Assembly: GCA_035701505.1 (NCBI GenBank)
Contig: DASSSA010000089.1
Span: forward strand, 1 to 21,994
From: AC-69 sp035701505
GTDB taxonomy: Bacteria; Actinomycetota; UBA4738; HRBIN12
Direction of reading: 5' to 3'
Length of the DNA: 21,994 nucleotides
In this document: positions 15,248 through 21,994 of the stretch, in pieces
Position numbering within the stretch: the first letter of the stretch is position 1
How the letters are laid out: each line of letters begins with the position of its first letter
Position numbers and translations under genes: made by a program
The notes under the pieces: generated by a model
Database searches by the model: none
Told to the model about the DNA's origin: nothing
What the model saw: only the letters and a program-made list of their open reading frames with translations

Positions 15248-16263
15248 TGGCGGAGGACCGTATCGTGGAGCCGGAGCTGTCCCCCGACGAGCGGGAGTTC
15301 GACGCGGCGCTGCGACCTCGCACGCTCCGCGAGTTCGTTGGCCAGGAACGGGTCAAGGAGCAGCTCGGGCTGTTGATCGAGGGGGCGGAAGCCAGGTCGG
15401 AGACCATCGACCACCTCCTGTTCTCCGGACCACCGGGCCTGGGCAAGACGACCCTCGCAGGGATCGTGGCGAACGAGCTCGGCGTGGGGTTCCGCCCGAC
15501 GTCCGGGCCGGCGTTGGACCGCCCCGGGGACCTTGCCGCGATCCTGACGAACCTGGAGGAGGGCGACGTCCTGTTCGTAGATGAGATCCACCGCATGCCC
15601 CGCCCGGTGGAGGAGGTGCTGTATCCCGCGCTCGAGGACTTCAAGCTCGACGTCGTCTTGGGCAAGGGACCGAGCGCCCGCAGCATCCGCCTGGACCTCC
15701 CGCGGTTCACGCTTGTCGGCGCGACGACCCGGCCCGGGCGGATCACGCTGCCGCTCCGGGAGCGATTCGGCTTTTCGCCACGGCTGGACTATTACTCGCG
15801 CGACGACCTGGCCAGGATCGTCCGGCGCTCCGCGGGCATCCTGCACGTGGCGTTGGACGGCGAGGGCGCGTCGGAGATCTCCCGGAGGTCTCGGGGCACT
15901 CCCCGGGTGGCCAACCGCCTGTTGCGAAGGGTCCGGGACTTCGCGGAGGTCCGCCACGACGGCGCGATCGACGCCGAGGTGGCCCGGCGAGGGCTCGAGC
16001 TGTTCGACGTCGACGAGGAGGGTCTGGACAAGCTGGACCTGTCCATCCTCTCGGCCGTGATCGAGAAGTTCGGCGGGGGCCCGGTGGGACTGTCCACCCT
16101 CGCCGCCGCGGTGGGGGAGGAGACCGACACGGTGGAGGACGTGTACGAGCCGTACCTCCTCCAGCTGGGCCTGCTCAAGCGCACCCCCAGGGGCCGGGTG
16201 GCCACGGAACGGGCTTACTCGCACCTCGGGTTGCCGGTCCGCGAGCCATTGCCGCTGTCGTAG
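15247..16263 (+). CDS. ruvB: Holliday junction branch-migration ATPase RuvB
   Basis: RuvB is the AAA+ hexameric motor that pulls DNA through the RuvA-bound junction. The 338 residues hold 'LRPRTLREFVGQERVKEQL' near the N-terminus, Walker A 'GPPGLGKTT' (61-69), Walker B 'LFVDEIHRM' (108-116), sensor 1 'GATTRPG' and the arginine finger region 'LRERFGF'. A winged-helix C-terminal domain ends with 'LGLLKRTPRGRVATERAY'. All motifs are intact and the length is normal. It is the last gene of the ruvCAB operon; yajC follows after 71 bases with its own likely promoter. Confidence 0.97.
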   Translation: MAEDRIVEPELSPDEREFDAALRPRTLREFVGQERVKEQLGLLIEGAEARSETIDHLLFSGPPGLGKTTLAGIVANELGVGFRPTSGPALDRPGDLAAILTNLEEGDVLFVDEIHRMPRPVEEVLYPALEDFKLDVVLGKGPSARSIRLDLPRFTLVGATTRPGRITLPLRERFGFSPRLDYYSRDDLARIVRRSAGILHVALDGEGASEISRRSRGTPRVANRLLRRVRDFAEVRHDGAIDAEVARRGLELFDVDEEGLDKLDLSILSAVIEKFGGGPVGLSTLAAAVGEETDTVEDVYEPYLLQLGLLKRTPRGRVATERAYSHLGLPVREPLPLS

Positions 16264-16294
16264 CCTCCCGTCCGGCATGGGCCGCGATAGCCTG

Positions 16295-16300
16295 TATGCT
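16295..16300 (+). promoter_or_regulatory. Putative -10 box for the yajC-HD-secDF operon
   Basis: TATGCT lies about 34 bases before the yajC ATG; TAGCCT at 16288-16293 is a second candidate. GAAGAGG (16321-16327), 7 bases before the start, serves as ribosome site. No good -35 is seen. Confidence 0.4.
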
Positions 16301-16334
16301 GCGGGTTCGTCCCGACACGCGAAGAGGTTCCCCG

Positions 16335-16724
16335 ATGATCCAGATCCTCGCTCAGAGCTCTGACGGAACGTCGTCTTCCGGCGGCTCGCTCCTCAGCCTG
16401 CTCTTCCCACTGGTCCTCCTCGGTGGGGTCTTCTACTTCCTGCTCCTTCGACCCAATCGCACGCGCCAGCGCCAGCAGCAGAGCCTCCTCGAGAGCCTGA
16501 AGGTCGGTGACGAGGTGATGACGGCGGGCGGGATCTTCGGCACCCTGAAGGACATCGACGAGGAGGACGACATCGTCACCGTCGAGATCGCCCCCGGGAC
16601 CGAGGTGCGCATGCTCCGCCGGGCCATCGCCCAGCGCCTGGTCGATGAGGTGGAGGAGGAAGGCGGGGGCGAGGAGGGCACCGAGGACCAGGGCTTCGAC
16701 GAGGAGGCCGGCAGCCGGCCGTGA
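16335..16724 (+). CDS. yajC: Preprotein translocase accessory subunit YajC
   Basis: YajC associates with SecDF at the translocon. The 129-residue protein has one N-terminal membrane helix ('LLFPLVLLGGVFYFLLL') followed by the family motif 'RPNRTRQRQQQ' and 'LKVGDEVMTAGGIFGTL'. It continues as a small soluble beta domain, and the end is very acidic (Glu/Gly-rich). I chose ATG 16335 because it has a ribosome site at 7 bases; ATG 16296 lies in the -10 box and adds a basic leader unlike the family. Its stop overlaps the next start by 4 bases (GTGA). Confidence 0.94.
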   Translation: MIQILAQSSDGTSSSGGSLLSLLFPLVLLGGVFYFLLLRPNRTRQRQQQSLLESLKVGDEVMTAGGIFGTLKDIDEEDDIVTVEIAPGTEVRMLRRAIAQRLVDEVEEEGGGEEGTEDQGFDEEAGSRP

Positions 16725-17464
16725 AGGGCAGCGCTGACGCCGCTCCGCGGGCGCCGTCGCCCGAACGGGCGCCGGCAGCGGGGGAGCGGCCCGAGCTCCA
16801 GCCGGAAGCGGTCAGCCTGGCGGTGGTCCAGGCCAACCCGGAGCTCTCCGGGTTCATCTCCGCGGCCGACCGGGTCATGGAGGGGCTGGGCTACACCGAG
16901 CACGGCTTCCGCCACGCCAACCTGGTGGCCCGGATCAGCTACAACGTCCTGACCCGCGTGGGTTTCGACGAGCACACCGCCAACCTGGCCAGCGTGTCGG
17001 GATACCTCCACGACGTCGGCAACATGGTGTCCAGGGAGGTCCACGGGCAGATCGGGGCGGTCCTCGTGTACCAGGCCCTGAAGGACCATGTCGCCGGGAC
17101 CGACCTGGCCGCCATCGTCGCCGCAGTGGCCAACCACGAGGAGGAGAACGGTTACCAGGTGTCGCCGGCGGCGGCGGCCGTCATCCTGGCCGACAAGTCC
17201 GACGTTCACCGCAGCCGCGTCCGCAAGTCCGGACAGATCGAGTTCGACATCCACGACCGGGTCAACTTCGCCGCCGAACAGTCCTTCCTGCGGGTAGACT
17301 CGACCGCCCGCACCATCACCCTCGAGCTCACGATCGACACCGAGATCAGCCAGGTCATGGAATACTTCGAGATCTTCCTCGGCCGCATGCAGATGTGCCG
17401 GAAGGCCGCCGAGGTCCTCGACACAAAGTTCAAGCTCACGATCAATGGGGCGGAGCTGGCGTGA
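16721..17464 (+). CDS. HD-domain metal-dependent phosphohydrolase embedded in the yajC-secDF operon
   Basis: The 247-residue protein has a Pro/Ala-rich N-terminus (1-30) and then a complete HD site: H65 in 'HGFRHANLV', H97-D98 in 'GYLHDVGNMV', H139 in 'VANHEEENG' and D158 in 'LADKSDVHRSRV'. A conserved-looking tail 'DTEISQVMEYFEIFLGRM' ends with 'KFKLTINGAELA'. I recall similar uncharacterised HD proteins in clostridia. HD enzymes remove phosphates from nucleotides or phosphorylated molecules, but the substrate here is unknown. It has no membrane segment and should be cytoplasmic. Both ends overlap neighbours by GTGA (yajC before, secD after), which couples its translation to the Sec genes. 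Confidence 0.9.
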   Translation: MKGSADAAPRAPSPERAPAAGERPELQPEAVSLAVVQANPELSGFISAADRVMEGLGYTEHGFRHANLVARISYNVLTRVGFDEHTANLASVSGYLHDVGNMVSREVHGQIGAVLVYQALKDHVAGTDLAAIVAAVANHEEENGYQVSPAAAAVILADKSDVHRSRVRKSGQIEFDIHDRVNFAAEQSFLRVDSTARTITLELTIDTEISQVMEYFEIFLGRMQMCRKAAEVLDTKFKLTINGAELA

Positions 17465-19443
17465 GGGGAAGCAGCCGCAACCTCTGGCTCTCGGTCGCGT
17501 TCATCGGTGTCCTGGTGGCCGGGTCCGTCGGCGCGTTCGTGGTCGGCATCCGCCCGGTGCTCGGCCTGGACCTGGAAGGCGGGGTGTCGGTCGTGCTGGC
17601 CGCGCCCGACGGGACGCCCAAGACAGTGATGGAACGGGCCTTGGAGAACATCCGCAACCGGGTCGACGCCTTCGGCGTGGGTGAGCCGCTCCTGTTCCTG
17701 TCGGGAAACACCATCGAGGTCCAGCTTCCGGGCCTGGCCCGTGGATCCATCGACGAGCGCTCGAAGGATCAGTTCTGCCTGGAGGGGGACGGCGGATCGG
17801 TCTACCGGTGCCTGCCCACCGAGTCGGAGGCGACCACCGAGTTCGACGCCACCACCGTGAACACCGTGGTGAACAGCGTCTGTCTGTCGGGGCTCTCCGA
17901 GTTCGACGGCTCGCCCCAGTGCTTCGGCTCGCGGAAGGACGCCGACACGGCGATCAAGGGCATCACGGTGTCGAAGGAGAAGGGAAAGTGGTGCCTGGCC
18001 AACACCGGCCTGGCCACGGACCCGTGCTTCGATTCGAAGGACGAGGCGGACACGGCCCTGGCCGGGATCGGCACCACGGTCTCCCAGAGCTATTGCGTGC
18101 AGGGATCGAAGGGGGAGACCCTGTCCACGGACAGCGGGCCGGCCTGCTTCCCCGATGAGGCACAAGCCCAGCAGGTGCTGTCCGCCATCTCCGTCCAGCA
18201 CGAGACGCGCGAGTTCTGCGTGATCAGCTCGGCCGGAAAGGGCCTCGGGTGCTACTTGACCAGGGACGCGGCGGAGGCGCAGCTCCAGAAGACCGGGCAG
18301 GAGCGCCTGCTCCAGGTGATCGGGACCACCGCCCGGCTGGAGGAGCGAGAGGTGGTCCAGGTCATCGCCCCCGGCACGCCCGAGTTCGAGTCCACGCCGG
18401 TCACGTGTGGGACGGCCACCGAACAGGGGACGGCCGCGTGCAGCTTCGACGCGCTGAAGGACCAGTCGGTCGTGTTCGCTGGGCAGGAGGGCGACAAGTT
18501 CCGGCTGGGACCGGTCGAGATCACCGGCGACATGATCAAGCGGGCCGACGCGGTCTATGGCGGTCAGAACGGGGTGGCCGGTTGGAGGATCAGTTTCACG
18601 CTCACCTCCTCCGGCGCCAAGACCTTCGGCGATGTCACCACCCGGCTGAACGGCAAGCAACTGGCCATCGTGGTTGACAACACGGTCATCTCGGCGCCGA
18701 CGATCGAGGAGCCCATCACGGGGGGCAATGGGGAGATCACCGGGAGCTTCACCAAGGCCGAGGCTCAGGACCTGGCCACGCAGCTGAACTCGGGCGCCCT
18801 CCCGGTGAATCTGAAGAAGGAACAGGTCGAGACGGTGAGCCCCACGCTCGGCCGTCAGTCGCTCCATCAGGGCCTGGTGGCGGGGGTCGTCGGTCTGATC
18901 CTCCTCGCCCTGTACCTACTGTTCTACTACCGGCTGCTGGGCCTGGTGGCCTGGTTGGGCATGAGCATCTGGGCCGTGCTGGCTCTGGCGCTCGTGTCGG
19001 TCGCCGGTCGCGCCTTCGGCTATGCGCTGACCCTGGCGGGGGTGGCGGGCCTGGTCATCTCGCTCGGCGTCACCGCGGACTCGTACATCGTGTTCTTCGA
19101 GCGATTGAAGGACGAGGTGCGACACGGAAAGTCGCCCAGGGCCGCGGTGCAGCCCGCGTTCAAGCGGGCGTACCGCACCATCGTGGCGGCCGACATCGTC
19201 ACCGCCCTGGCCGCGATCATCCTGTACGTCACCGCGATCAGCTCGGTGCGAGGGTTCGCCCTGACCCTCGGCGTGGCGACCCTGCTCGACCTGTTCGTCG
19301 TGTACTTCTTCAAGCGACCGACGGTCTTCCTGATCGCCCGGAACGAGCGCCTGGTGAACCTGCACGGCTTCGGGTTGACGAGTGGCGTCGCCGCGGAGCC
19401 CCTCCGGGGCGAGCCGGTGCCGGTGGCCGGAGGGTCGAAATGA
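17461..19443 (+). CDS. secD: Protein translocase subunit SecD with a cysteine-repeat insertion
   Basis: SecD with SecF uses the proton gradient to pull exported proteins out of SecYEG. The 660 residues begin with a membrane helix (8-30) and 'LGLDLEGGV' (35-42). P1 starts normally ('ALENIRNRVDAFGVGEP', 'TIEVQLPG'), then is broken by a long insert (about 93-280), and resumes at 'ERLLQVIGTTARLEERE'. The rest is regular: 'KQLAIVVDNTVISAPTI', and five membrane helices with 'LGVTADSYIVFFERLKDE', where D540 fits the conserved proton-path Asp. All twelve cysteines lie in P1 as six pairs. The GTG start at 17461 overlaps the HD stop (GTGA); upstream in-frame codons belong to the HD gene. Its stop overlaps secF (ATGA). 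Confidence 0.95.
   Translation: MRGSSRNLWLSVAFIGVLVAGSVGAFVVGIRPVLGLDLEGGVSVVLAAPDGTPKTVMERALENIRNRVDAFGVGEPLLFLSGNTIEVQLPGLARGSIDERSKDQFCLEGDGGSVYRCLPTESEATTEFDATTVNTVVNSVCLSGLSEFDGSPQCFGSRKDADTAIKGITVSKEKGKWCLANTGLATDPCFDSKDEADTALAGIGTTVSQSYCVQGSKGETLSTDSGPACFPDEAQAQQVLSAISVQHETREFCVISSAGKGLGCYLTRDAAEAQLQKTGQERLLQVIGTTARLEEREVVQVIAPGTPEFESTPVTCGTATEQGTAACSFDALKDQSVVFAGQEGDKFRLGPVEITGDMIKRADAVYGGQNGVAGWRISFTLTSSGAKTFGDVTTRLNGKQLAIVVDNTVISAPTIEEPITGGNGEITGSFTKAEAQDLATQLNSGALPVNLKKEQVETVSPTLGRQSLHQGLVAGVVGLILLALYLLFYYRLLGLVAWLGMSIWAVLALALVSVAGRAFGYALTLAGVAGLVISLGVTADSYIVFFERLKDEVRHGKSPRAAVQPAFKRAYRTIVAADIVTALAAIILYVTAISSVRGFALTLGVATLLDLFVVYFFKRPTVFLIARNERLVNLHGFGLTSGVAAEPLRGEPVPVAGGSK
17773..18300 (+). 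repeat. Five degenerate tandem units encoding paired cysteines in SecD P1
   Basis: Residues 105-280 of SecD contain five units of about 29-41 residues. Each starts with an aromatic or aliphatic residue plus Cys (FC, VC, WC, YC, FC at C106, C141, C178, C212, C253). Each then has a second Cys 11-17 residues later (C117, C154, C189, C229, C264), usually 'CF', 'CL' or 'CY'. An Asp/Ala-rich helix-like stretch follows, such as 'KDADTAIKGI', 'DEADTALAGI', 'EAQAQQVLSAI' or 'RDAAEAQL'. A sixth pair (C316, C327) lies just beyond. The repeat is at protein level; the DNA of the units has diverged. Confidence 0.82.
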
Positions 19444-20579
19444 ACCTCGGACACGCCGTCGCCACCTTCCGGGGGCACAACGAGCCGCACTTCCGGATCA
19501 TCGAACACCGCAAGTGGTGGTTCCTCCTCTCCGGTGGCGTGATCGCGCTGTCCATCGTGGGCCTCGCCGTTCGCCACCTCAACCTGTCGATCGACTTCGA
19601 GGGGGGCTCGCAGCTTACCTACGTCAACAACACGGGCGTCTCGGCCGAGGAGGTGCAGGCGATCCTTCAACGACCGCCGTGGAGCCTCTCGGGCACCGAG
19701 GTTCAGATCGTCGGTGGCAACCAGCTCTCTGTTCGCACCCCCAGCTTCACGGAGCTCTCCGACGTCGAGCGGACGGAGCTGATCGACGCGCTGGCCAGGC
19801 AGGCCGGGGTGAGTCCCTCCGACATCAGCCGGACGGACGTGGGGCCGACGTGGGGGGCCGAGATCTCTCGCAAGGCGCTCGAGGGCCTGATCGTGGTGCT
19901 GGTGGCCATCACTCTCTACATCGCCATGCGGTTCGAATGGAAGATGGCTGTGGGAGCACAGGTGGCCATGGTCCATGACGTCCTGATCACCGGCGGGGTC
20001 TACGCGTTGACCGGCCGTGAGGTGACGCCGGCTACCGTTATCGCCATCCTGACGATCCTGGGGTACTCCCTGTACGACACGGTCGTGATCTACGACAAGA
20101 TCAAGGAGAACACCGAGTCCGCCGCCCTGCTGGCCAAGGACACGTACGGCGGCGTGGTGAACATGTCCCTGAACCAGGTGTTCATGCGATCGGTGAACAC
20201 CTCGCTCGTGGTGCTCTTCCCCATCGCATCGCTGCTGTTGTTCGGGGGATCCACCCTGAAGGACTTCGCCTTCGCCATGATGATCGGCGTCATCTCGGGC
20301 GCGTACTCCTCGATCTTCGTCGCGGCGCCGATCCTGTCGTTGCTGAAGGAGCGGGAGCCGAAGTACGCGCAGCTTCGGACCCGAGCCACGGCCCGGGACG
20401 CCGCGGGACGTCCGCTCCGGCCCGTCCCCAGCGAGCGGTCCATGACCGCGGCCGGCGGGGATGGCCAGCCCGTGGCCTCCGCCGTGGGTGCCCGCTCGGC
20501 CGGCGGGAGCTCGGCCCGAAGCGTCCCCTGGGCGGGCCGGCCCCGTCCCAGGCCGAAGAAGAAGCGCAAGCGGAGGTAG
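19440..20579 (+). CDS. secF: Protein translocase subunit SecF
   Basis: This is the partner of SecD in the proton-driven pulling step. The 379 residues hold an N-terminal membrane helix (27-45), 'IDFEGGSQL' (51-59), a small P4 domain, and 'GAEISRKALEGLIVVLVAI' leading into five more helices. Conserved motifs include 'ALTGREVTPATVIAILTILGYS' in part and 'YSLYDTVVIYDKIKENT' with the conserved membrane Asp. The C-terminal tail (about residues 303-379) is long, low in complexity and very basic, ending 'PRPRPKKKRKRR'. It should face the cytoplasm. The start overlaps the secD stop (ATGA), and apt begins 4 bases after its stop, using a ribosome site inside secF. Confidence 0.96.
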   Translation: MNLGHAVATFRGHNEPHFRIIEHRKWWFLLSGGVIALSIVGLAVRHLNLSIDFEGGSQLTYVNNTGVSAEEVQAILQRPPWSLSGTEVQIVGGNQLSVRTPSFTELSDVERTELIDALARQAGVSPSDISRTDVGPTWGAEISRKALEGLIVVLVAITLYIAMRFEWKMAVGAQVAMVHDVLITGGVYALTGREVTPATVIAILTILGYSLYDTVVIYDKIKENTESAALLAKDTYGGVVNMSLNQVFMRSVNTSLVVLFPIASLLLFGGSTLKDFAFAMMIGVISGAYSSIFVAAPILSLLKEREPKYAQLRTRATARDAAGRPLRPVPSERSMTAAGGDGQPVASAVGARSAGGSSARSVPWAGRPRPRPKKKRKRR

Positions 20580-20583
20580 CCAC

Positions 20584-21105
20584 GTGGACGTCGAGCGGCT
20601 CAGGGCCCTCGTCCGGGACGTGCCGGACTTCCCTCAGCCGGGCATCCTGTTCAAGGACATCACCCCCCTCCTGGCCGACGAGATCGCCTTCTCCTCGGTC
20701 ATCGATCTCATCGTGGTCCACTTCGGCCGGGGGAGCGTGGACAAGGTGGTGGGGATCGAGGCCCGTGGGTTCATCCTGGCCTCACCGGTGGCGTATCACT
20801 TCGGCGCGGGGTTCGTCCCGGTGCGGAAGAAGGACAAGCTGCCGTGGGAGACCGAGACAGAGGAGTACGAACTCGAGTACGGGACCGCCACGCTGGAGGT
20901 CCACCGTGACGGCGTGGATCCCGGGGAGCGCGTCCTGATCGTCGACGATGTCCTGGCCACGGGCGGCACCGCCCGGGCCACCGCGCACCTGGTGGAGCGG
21001 ATCGGGGGCAAGGTGGTGGGGATCGCCTTCCTCATCGAGCTGGGGTTCCTGAATGGCCGCCAACAGCTCGATGGCTACGACCTGTTCACGCTGATCAGCT
21101 ACTGA
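20584..21105 (+). CDS. apt: Adenine phosphoribosyltransferase
   Basis: Apt salvages adenine to AMP with PRPP in the cytoplasm. The 173-residue protein shows 'PDFPQPGILFKDITPLL' (15-31), 'GIEARGFILASPVA' and 'VPVRKKDKLPWE'. The PRPP-binding loop is 'VLIVDDVLATGGTA'. Start GTG 20584 has GGAGG 7 bases upstream, inside the last codons of secF; a longer in-frame extension would run through the secF tail and is rejected. It is likely co-transcribed with secDF. The same order (secDF, apt, relA) occurs in mycobacteria. Confidence 0.96.
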   Translation: MDVERLRALVRDVPDFPQPGILFKDITPLLADEIAFSSVIDLIVVHFGRGSVDKVVGIEARGFILASPVAYHFGAGFVPVRKKDKLPWETETEEYELEYGTATLEVHRDGVDPGERVLIVDDVLATGGTARATAHLVERIGGKVVGIAFLIELGFLNGRQQLDGYDLFTLISY

Positions 21106-21121
21106 GTCCGCACCGCGCGGC

Positions 21122-21127
21122 TACACT
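21122..21127 (+). promoter_or_regulatory. Putative -10 box for relA
   Basis: TACACT lies 20 bases before the relA GTG. AGGAGG (21136-21141) stands 6 bases before the start. No clear -35 is visible. Confidence 0.45.
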
Positions 21128-21147
21128 GGCTCGCCAGGAGGACCGCC

Positions 21148-21994
21148 GTGGACAGCCGGGAGCAGACCAGGACCGAACGCCGGGGAGGTCTGCTCTCTCG
21201 CTTGCGACCGGGGGCGGAGGAAGGGCAGGCCCCGGACGGCCTGGAGCCGGTGCTTCGAACCCTCCGTTCTTACAACGCAAAGGCGGACACGAAGGAGATC
21301 GAGCGGGCCTACCGGTTCGCCGAGGACCATCACGCCGGCCAGAAGCGTTTGTCCGGCGAGGACTTCATCGAGCATCCCCTGTCGGTGGCCCAGATCCTGG
21401 CGGAGCTGGGTCTGGACACGACCACCCTGACCGCGGCGCTCCTGCACGACGTGGTGGAGGACACCGAGGTCACGCTGGAAGAGCTCGAGGTGGACTTCGG
21501 ATCGGACGTGGCCCGGATCGTGGACGGCCTGACCAAGCTCCAGGCCATCACGTTCAAGTCGCGCCAGCCGGAACAGGCCGAGAACGTCCGCAAGATGCTG
21601 GTGGCCATGGCCGGAGACATCCGGGTCCTTCTGATCAAGCTGGCCGACCGCCTCCACAACATGCGCACGTTGTCCGCCCTTCCCCAGACGAAGCAGCGGG
21701 AGAACGCCATCGAGACGCTGGAGATCTACGGTCCGCTCGCGCACCGCCTCGGCGTCCAACAGTTGAAGTGGGAGCTGGAGGATCTCTCGTTCAAGACGCT
21801 GTATCCGGGCCCGTACCGGGAGATCGCGAGCCTGGTGGAACGGCGGCGCGACGACCGACAGCGGTACGTGGAGACCGTCCTGTCCGCGGCCCGGGCCAGG
21901 CTCAAGGATGCGGGGGTCAAGGCCGAGGTGGAGGGCCGGCCGAAGCACCTCTACTCCATCTACGAGAAGATGGTGTTAGGGGGCAAGGAGTTCA
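21148..21994 (+). CDS. relA: RelA/SpoT-type (p)ppGpp synthetase/hydrolase, 3' end cut off by the window
   Basis: The frame is open from GTG 21148 to the end of the window, giving 282 residues of a protein that is usually 700-800 long. Only the N-terminal hydrolase (HD) domain and the linker toward the synthetase domain are visible. Motifs are 'FIEHPLSVAQILAELG', the HD pair in 'LLHDVVEDT', 'FGSDVARIVDGLTKL', and 'IKLADRLHNMRTL' with the conserved Asp. The stretch 'IYGPLAHRLGVQQLKWELEDLSF' and 'GRPKHLYSIYEKM' lead into the synthetase domain. The hydrolase residues look intact, so this is a bifunctional Rel-type enzyme rather than a synthetase-only RelA. It has a strong ribosome site and its own likely promoter. 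Confidence 0.95.
   Translation, partial: MDSREQTRTERRGGLLSRLRPGAEEGQAPDGLEPVLRTLRSYNAKADTKEIERAYRFAEDHHAGQKRLSGEDFIEHPLSVAQILAELGLDTTTLTAALLHDVVEDTEVTLEELEVDFGSDVARIVDGLTKLQAITFKSRQPEQAENVRKMLVAMAGDIRVLLIKLADRLHNMRTLSALPQTKQRENAIETLEIYGPLAHRLGVQQLKWELEDLSFKTLYPGPYREIASLVERRRDDRQRYVETVLSAARARLKDAGVKAEVEGRPKHLYSIYEKMVLGGKEF

Noticed and set aside
17206..18867. Minus-strand open frame of 553 codons opposite secD
   Set aside because: It is an antisense shadow of the HD and secD genes; no motif and no promoter or ribosome site was seen.
20461..20583. Upstream extension of apt to an ATG at 20461
   Set aside because: It runs inside the secF tail, and the added residues are unlike Apt. GTG 20584 has a good ribosome site.

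Overview
This window is about 22 kb of GC-rich, almost fully coding DNA from a bacterial chromosome. It most likely comes from the Actinomycetota. It follows the order thrS - HIT protein - (pgsA position) - PIM acyltransferase - pimA - pdxS - pdxT - yebC - ruvC - ruvA - ruvB - yajC - secD - secF - apt - relA, which is the gene order I know from the Mycobacterium tuberculosis chromosome. Phosphatidylinositol mannoside (PIM) enzymes also point to Actinomycetota. Extra genes inside that frame (EF-G2, lemA-htpX, a DUF3048 gene, an HD-domain gene) suggest a deep-branching, probably uncultured lineage, but I cannot name it from sequence alone. I see no mobile elements, CRISPR arrays, tRNA or rRNA genes. 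The longest gap between genes is about 115 bases.

Layout. 1-1941: 3' part of a duplicated FtsX/MacB-type ABC permease. 2012-4444: thrS and a HIT-family protein, facing the stop of a minus-strand EF-G2-like GTPase (4451-6538). 6648-9192: a three-gene overlapping block for PIM lipids, made of a CDP-alcohol phosphatidyltransferase-like protein that has lost most of its catalytic motif, an LpxL-type acyltransferase that appears to start at CTG, and a PimA-like mannosyltransferase. 9197-10669: LemA and an HtpX-like membrane protease. 10785-11834: a DUF3048 (YerB-like) exported protein. 11906-14127: pdxS, pdxT and yebC. 14172-16263: ruvC, ruvA and ruvB. 16335-20579: yajC, an HD-domain phosphohydrolase, secD and secF, joined by 4-base overlaps. 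20584-21105: apt. 21148-end: the 5' part of relA.

The observations most worth a second look are these. First, SecD carries five tandem cysteine-pair units plus a sixth pair, all inside its extracytoplasmic P1 loop. Second, the protein at the phosphatidylinositol synthase position lacks the defining DG/AR part of its active site. Third, an HD hydrolase is translationally embedded between yajC and secD. Fourth, several genes (thrS, the pgsA-like gene, lemA, ruvC) have a -10 box ending only 6-8 bases before the start codon, the layout of leaderless mRNAs. Fifth, ruvC contains a perfect 16-bp inverted repeat with a 4-base loop.

Most genes sit in tightly coupled operons serving translation (thrS, EF-G2, yebC), membrane lipid assembly, membrane protein quality control and export (htpX, yajC-secDF), cofactor synthesis (pdxST), recombination (ruvABC) and purine or alarmone metabolism (apt, relA).
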